Below, piece by piece: positions 8,466 to 10,943 of a DNA stretch of 10,943 nt (within the stretch, counting starts at the first letter, position 1; each line of letters begins with the position of its first letter). The stretch spans positions 1 through 10,943 of the forward strand of contig JAAMXP010004557.1 of assembly GCA_019693395.1 (NCBI GenBank), read 5' to 3'. The notes beneath the pieces are model-generated. The model was not told where the DNA came from. It saw only the letters and a list, made by a program, of their open reading frames with translations, and did no database searches. Source of the stretch: Ettlia oleoabundans (taxonomy: Eukaryota; Chlorophyta; Chlorophyceae; Chlamydomonadales). Position numbers and translations under genes: made by a program.

Positions 8466-10852
8466 GTGAGCACCCCTGGAGCTGCTGCCGATAGCTGACC
8501 ATCACCTCAACTTCTGCCTGAAGACTGTGTGCTGCCTGCTGTCGCCACCTGGAGCTGCCGCCCCAAAACCTGCACAGTCTACTCCACAATGCAAGCTAGC
8601 AACAACCCCCTGCCATGCTTGCTCCTTGCCCATGAGTCACATCACTCCTGCTTGCTGCCCCCCGCCCGCATGCCTGGCCAGCGGCTGCACACCCCACCAC
8701 TCACCTGCTTGCCTTTGCCTCCATGCAGGGAAACGCGCTCGCATCATGCGTGAGGGTCAGCTGACCATGATCCTGTACGGAGCCAACGAGGCGCTGCTGT
8801 GGACACGGCGCGTGGCCGCCTTCCAGCACACCATGAGGTGGGTGAGGCCAGGGCGGGGGTGGGGCTGGTGTTGGGCAAGGAGGGCTGGTGTTAGGCTCTT
8901 TGACCCGGCCTGGCTGAATGATCGTCGCTGCGGTAATGGAAAATATACCCCTGTGGTTGGTTAGGGGGAAGGTTGGGCAGCAGGCAAGGAAGCCAGCGGG
9001 CCGCACCCTGAACATATCTTACTGCCAGCTTACCCACCTGCAGCGTGTGCCTGCGCTGTGCCTGGTAGCTGGCTTCCTCAATCAGGGTATGGGTTTTCAT
9101 GCCCTTTCTGCCTTGTTTTGCAGGGGCGTGCTGGGTGACCGCCGCCTCACCTTCAACTGGGGGGGCAGCGTGCTGGACAGCGTGGTGGGCGTCTTCCTCA
9201 CACAGGTGGAAACGAAGCTTACTGCTGCTTGGTATAGTGGCTGCTGCATGCCGCTGCATGGCGTTCGCACTAGCCGGGAGTAAGGGCTGTAGGCTTTGGT
9301 TTGGTTCCCTACTTGCTAGGCTGCGACATGCTACGTTGCTCAACTGTTTAGATATGGCACTGTTGATCTTGTTGCAGAATGTGGCTGACCACCTGTCCAG
9401 CCGCGCATACATGGAGCTGGCCAGCCGCTTCCCGCCGCCTCGCCGCCAACGGCAGCTGGCCGCGGCAGGGGCCGGCTCTAACGCCATTGGCAGCGCTCCC
9501 ACTTCCTCTGATGGCGACGCATCGACTGGCCCTGCTGCCCACAGCAACGCTACATCAACCGCAGCTGCTGCTGCCAACGAGGGCGATGGCAGTGATGGCG
9601 GGTGGACCAGCTGTGAGGACAGCGTGGACTGGGAGGCGGTGCGCACATCCAGCCACGAGGCTCTGTCGGACGCCATCAAGTGCCGCGGCATGCAGTTCAG
9701 GTGACACCCACCATATGCTATGCCATGCTGTGCTTGCGCAATGCATTCTGCTGCTATGAAGTGTGCTTCTTGGGCAGCATGCGTATCACGCCGTTTAGGT
9801 ACACCCCCATGCAGCCAGCACATATAGTTTGCTGAGGATACTGGAACGCATGCGTGTTGTATGGAAAGTTGGCAAGTGGTCTTGCAGCTGCTGTGTGTCT
9901 AGCTAGCCTGCCCATGTCTGCCAAACCGGTGCGCTTCCCGCGACGCCGTTCGCCTTGGGTGTATCCAATTGTGAAAGCCGCCATTCCATCGACTGCACCG
10001 TCTCGGCTGCACCGCCTGTGGTTCCTGTTTGTGATGCCGCAGACTGGCGGTACAGATCAAGGACTTCCTCAACCAGATCCGGCAGCACAACCTGGCACGT
10101 CTGCGCAAGCAGCGGCGTGAGGATGAGCGGCAGGCTCAGCAGCAGGCAGAGGCAGAGGTGGGAGCCTCGGTAGGGGCCCTGCCCAGCTCATCAGCTGCAG
10201 GGCAAGAGTTCGGAGGGCTGCCAGCTGAGGCGGCAGCTGGGTCGGCATGCGAGGCAGCAGCAGGGCTAGATGGCAGCCCAACAGCCCCGAGGGGGCCAGA
10301 CAAACCATCCATTGCTATCAGCGGCAGTCCTGGAGACAGTGGCAGCCCGAGGCGGAGGCGCCACATCACGCTCGAGTACGAAGATGTGGCGCCAGTGCCT
10401 GCAGGGGAGCAGCAGAAAGCGGCCCAGCCAGAGCTGCCACTGGTGCAGAACCCTTTGGCAATGGCAGCAGCGGTCGCTGGTGAGGGCGTTGCAGGTACCA
10501 GCAGCAAGACAAACGGGCAGGCAGGCAAGGAGGGCTGCCCTCCTGCCGCAGGTTCTGCTGATGCCGCCCGGAGGGAACCGTCTGCAGCGGAGCTTCTGTC
10601 CCTGGAATGGCTGCGGGATGCGCCAGATGACGTGGCTCGCAACTACCTCATGAACATCAACGGTGGGTGTGGGGTGTGGGTTGCTTTAGAAATACAGCCC
10701 AGAGCCCTACGCTTCGTACGAGCATCCATCCTCGGGTTGTCTGGCCCAACTGCTACAGGGCTGGGGCGCAAGAGCGTGGGGTGCATCATGCTGCTGACAC
10801 TTGGCAAAAAGGAGTTCCCAGTGGACACCAACGTGGGCCGCATCTGCGCCAG
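7658..10852 (+). CDS. DEMETER/ROS1-like 5-methylcytosine DNA glycosylase (partial, 3' end beyond window)
   Basis: Exons: 7658-8465, 8729-8837, 9124-9205, 9378-9700, 10043-10662, 10759-10852 (678 codons plus 2 nt). All five introns are GT-AG and phases match. Residues 1-269 are Ala/Gly/Pro/Gln-rich and look disordered. A basic patch, APRRKRARIMR, is formed across junction 1. Domain A reads LGDRRLTFNWGGSVLDSVV, GVFLTQNVADHLSSRAYM. The glycosylase part reads VDWEAVR, LSDAIKCRGM, LAVQIKDFLNQI, LEWLRDAP, NGLGRKSVGCIMLLTLG and FPVDTNVGRI. The catalytic lysine (652) and aspartate (670) of the HhH-GPD fold are present with the DEMETER spacing of 18. Such enzymes excise 5-methylcytosine in the nucleus and start base-excision repair. 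The [4Fe-4S] cysteines and C-terminal domain B would lie past the right edge. The start is the first ATG after an in-frame TGA at 7604; an extra upstream exon cannot be excluded. Confidence 0.92.
9701..10042 (+). other. DEMETER-like intron 4 (342 bp)
   Basis: This is the longest intron seen. The donor is TTCAG|GTGACA and the acceptor is GATGCCGCAG|A. It joins CRGMQF-R to LAVQIKDF, splitting a helix conserved in plant homologues. I recognise nothing further inside it. Confidence 0.8.
10092..10598 (+). other. About 169-residue low-complexity insertion inside the glycosylase domain
   Basis: Between KDFLNQIRQHN (residues about 447-457) and LEWLRDAP (about 628) plant DEMETER/ROS1 proteins have only about five residues (of the type DHGGI). 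Here exon 5 reads through about 169 residues with no stop or obvious splice sites. It begins with a charged, probably helical stretch (LRKQRREDERQAQQQAEAE), then Ala/Gly/Ser/Pro-rich sequence with an SGSPRRRRH basic patch and an acidic EYED. Intact frame and ordinary coding composition argue for a real exonic insertion; an unrecognised intron is less likely but not excluded. Confidence 0.7.
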
Positions 10853-10943
10853 GTGAGCTGGAGATGGCGTCATTGGCGGGGATGAGGTTGGCAGGCGCCT
10901 TGTACGGAGTGGGTGGGTGGGGGATGGCGTGGGAGAGGAGAGG

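Noticed and set aside
8891..9823. 310-codon open frame on the minus strand
   Set aside because: It lies antisense to exons 3-4 of the glycosylase gene, whose plus-strand frame carries conserved domain-A and glycosylase sequence. The minus-strand translation is low-complexity and resembles nothing.
1..10943. Mobile elements, CRISPR arrays, tRNA or rRNA genes
   Set aside because: No transposase or reverse-transcriptase motifs, terminal repeats, direct-repeat arrays or tRNA-like folds were recognised by eye. A covariance-model and repeat-library search would be needed to exclude small ones.

Overview
The window looks like nuclear DNA from a green alga (Chlorophyta, probably a core chlorophyte). 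It is moderately GC-rich, and its genes are cut into many small exons by short introns. The exon-encoded proteins resemble land-plant homologues more than animal or fungal ones, and one of them is a DEMETER-type 5-methylcytosine DNA glycosylase, a family typical of the green lineage. The species cannot be named from the sequence. I see no bacterial, organellar, viral or transposon gene.

Layout. Positions 115-6810 on the minus strand hold an essentially complete RAD54-type SNF2/Swi2 DNA translocase. I traced 23 exons by joining in-frame blocks at splice sites. The blocks sum to 2541 nt (846 codons plus stop) with compatible phase at all 22 junctions, and all helicase motifs fall in the right order. 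Positions 6811-7657 are the non-coding interval between two divergent genes. It holds a TATA box for the right-hand gene, an overlapping TGACGTCA/CACGTG palindrome and a possible 9-codon upstream ORF. Positions 7658-10852 on the plus strand hold the first six exons (678 codons plus 2 nt) of a DEMETER/ROS1-like glycosylase. The gene runs off the right edge after the catalytic lysine and aspartate, so its iron-sulphur and C-terminal parts are not visible.

The two genes are head-to-head. One acts in homologous recombination (RAD51-filament remodelling and strand exchange). The other starts base-excision repair to remove 5-methylcytosine. A shared bidirectional promoter would couple two genome-maintenance pathways, but that is inference.

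The most notable points are: three GC-AG introns among 22 in the RAD54 gene, each forced by reading frame; a roughly 169-residue low-complexity insertion inside the glycosylase domain; departures from consensus in RAD54 motifs I, IV and VI; and the composite palindrome in the intergenic region. I found no evidence of a wholly new multi-gene system.
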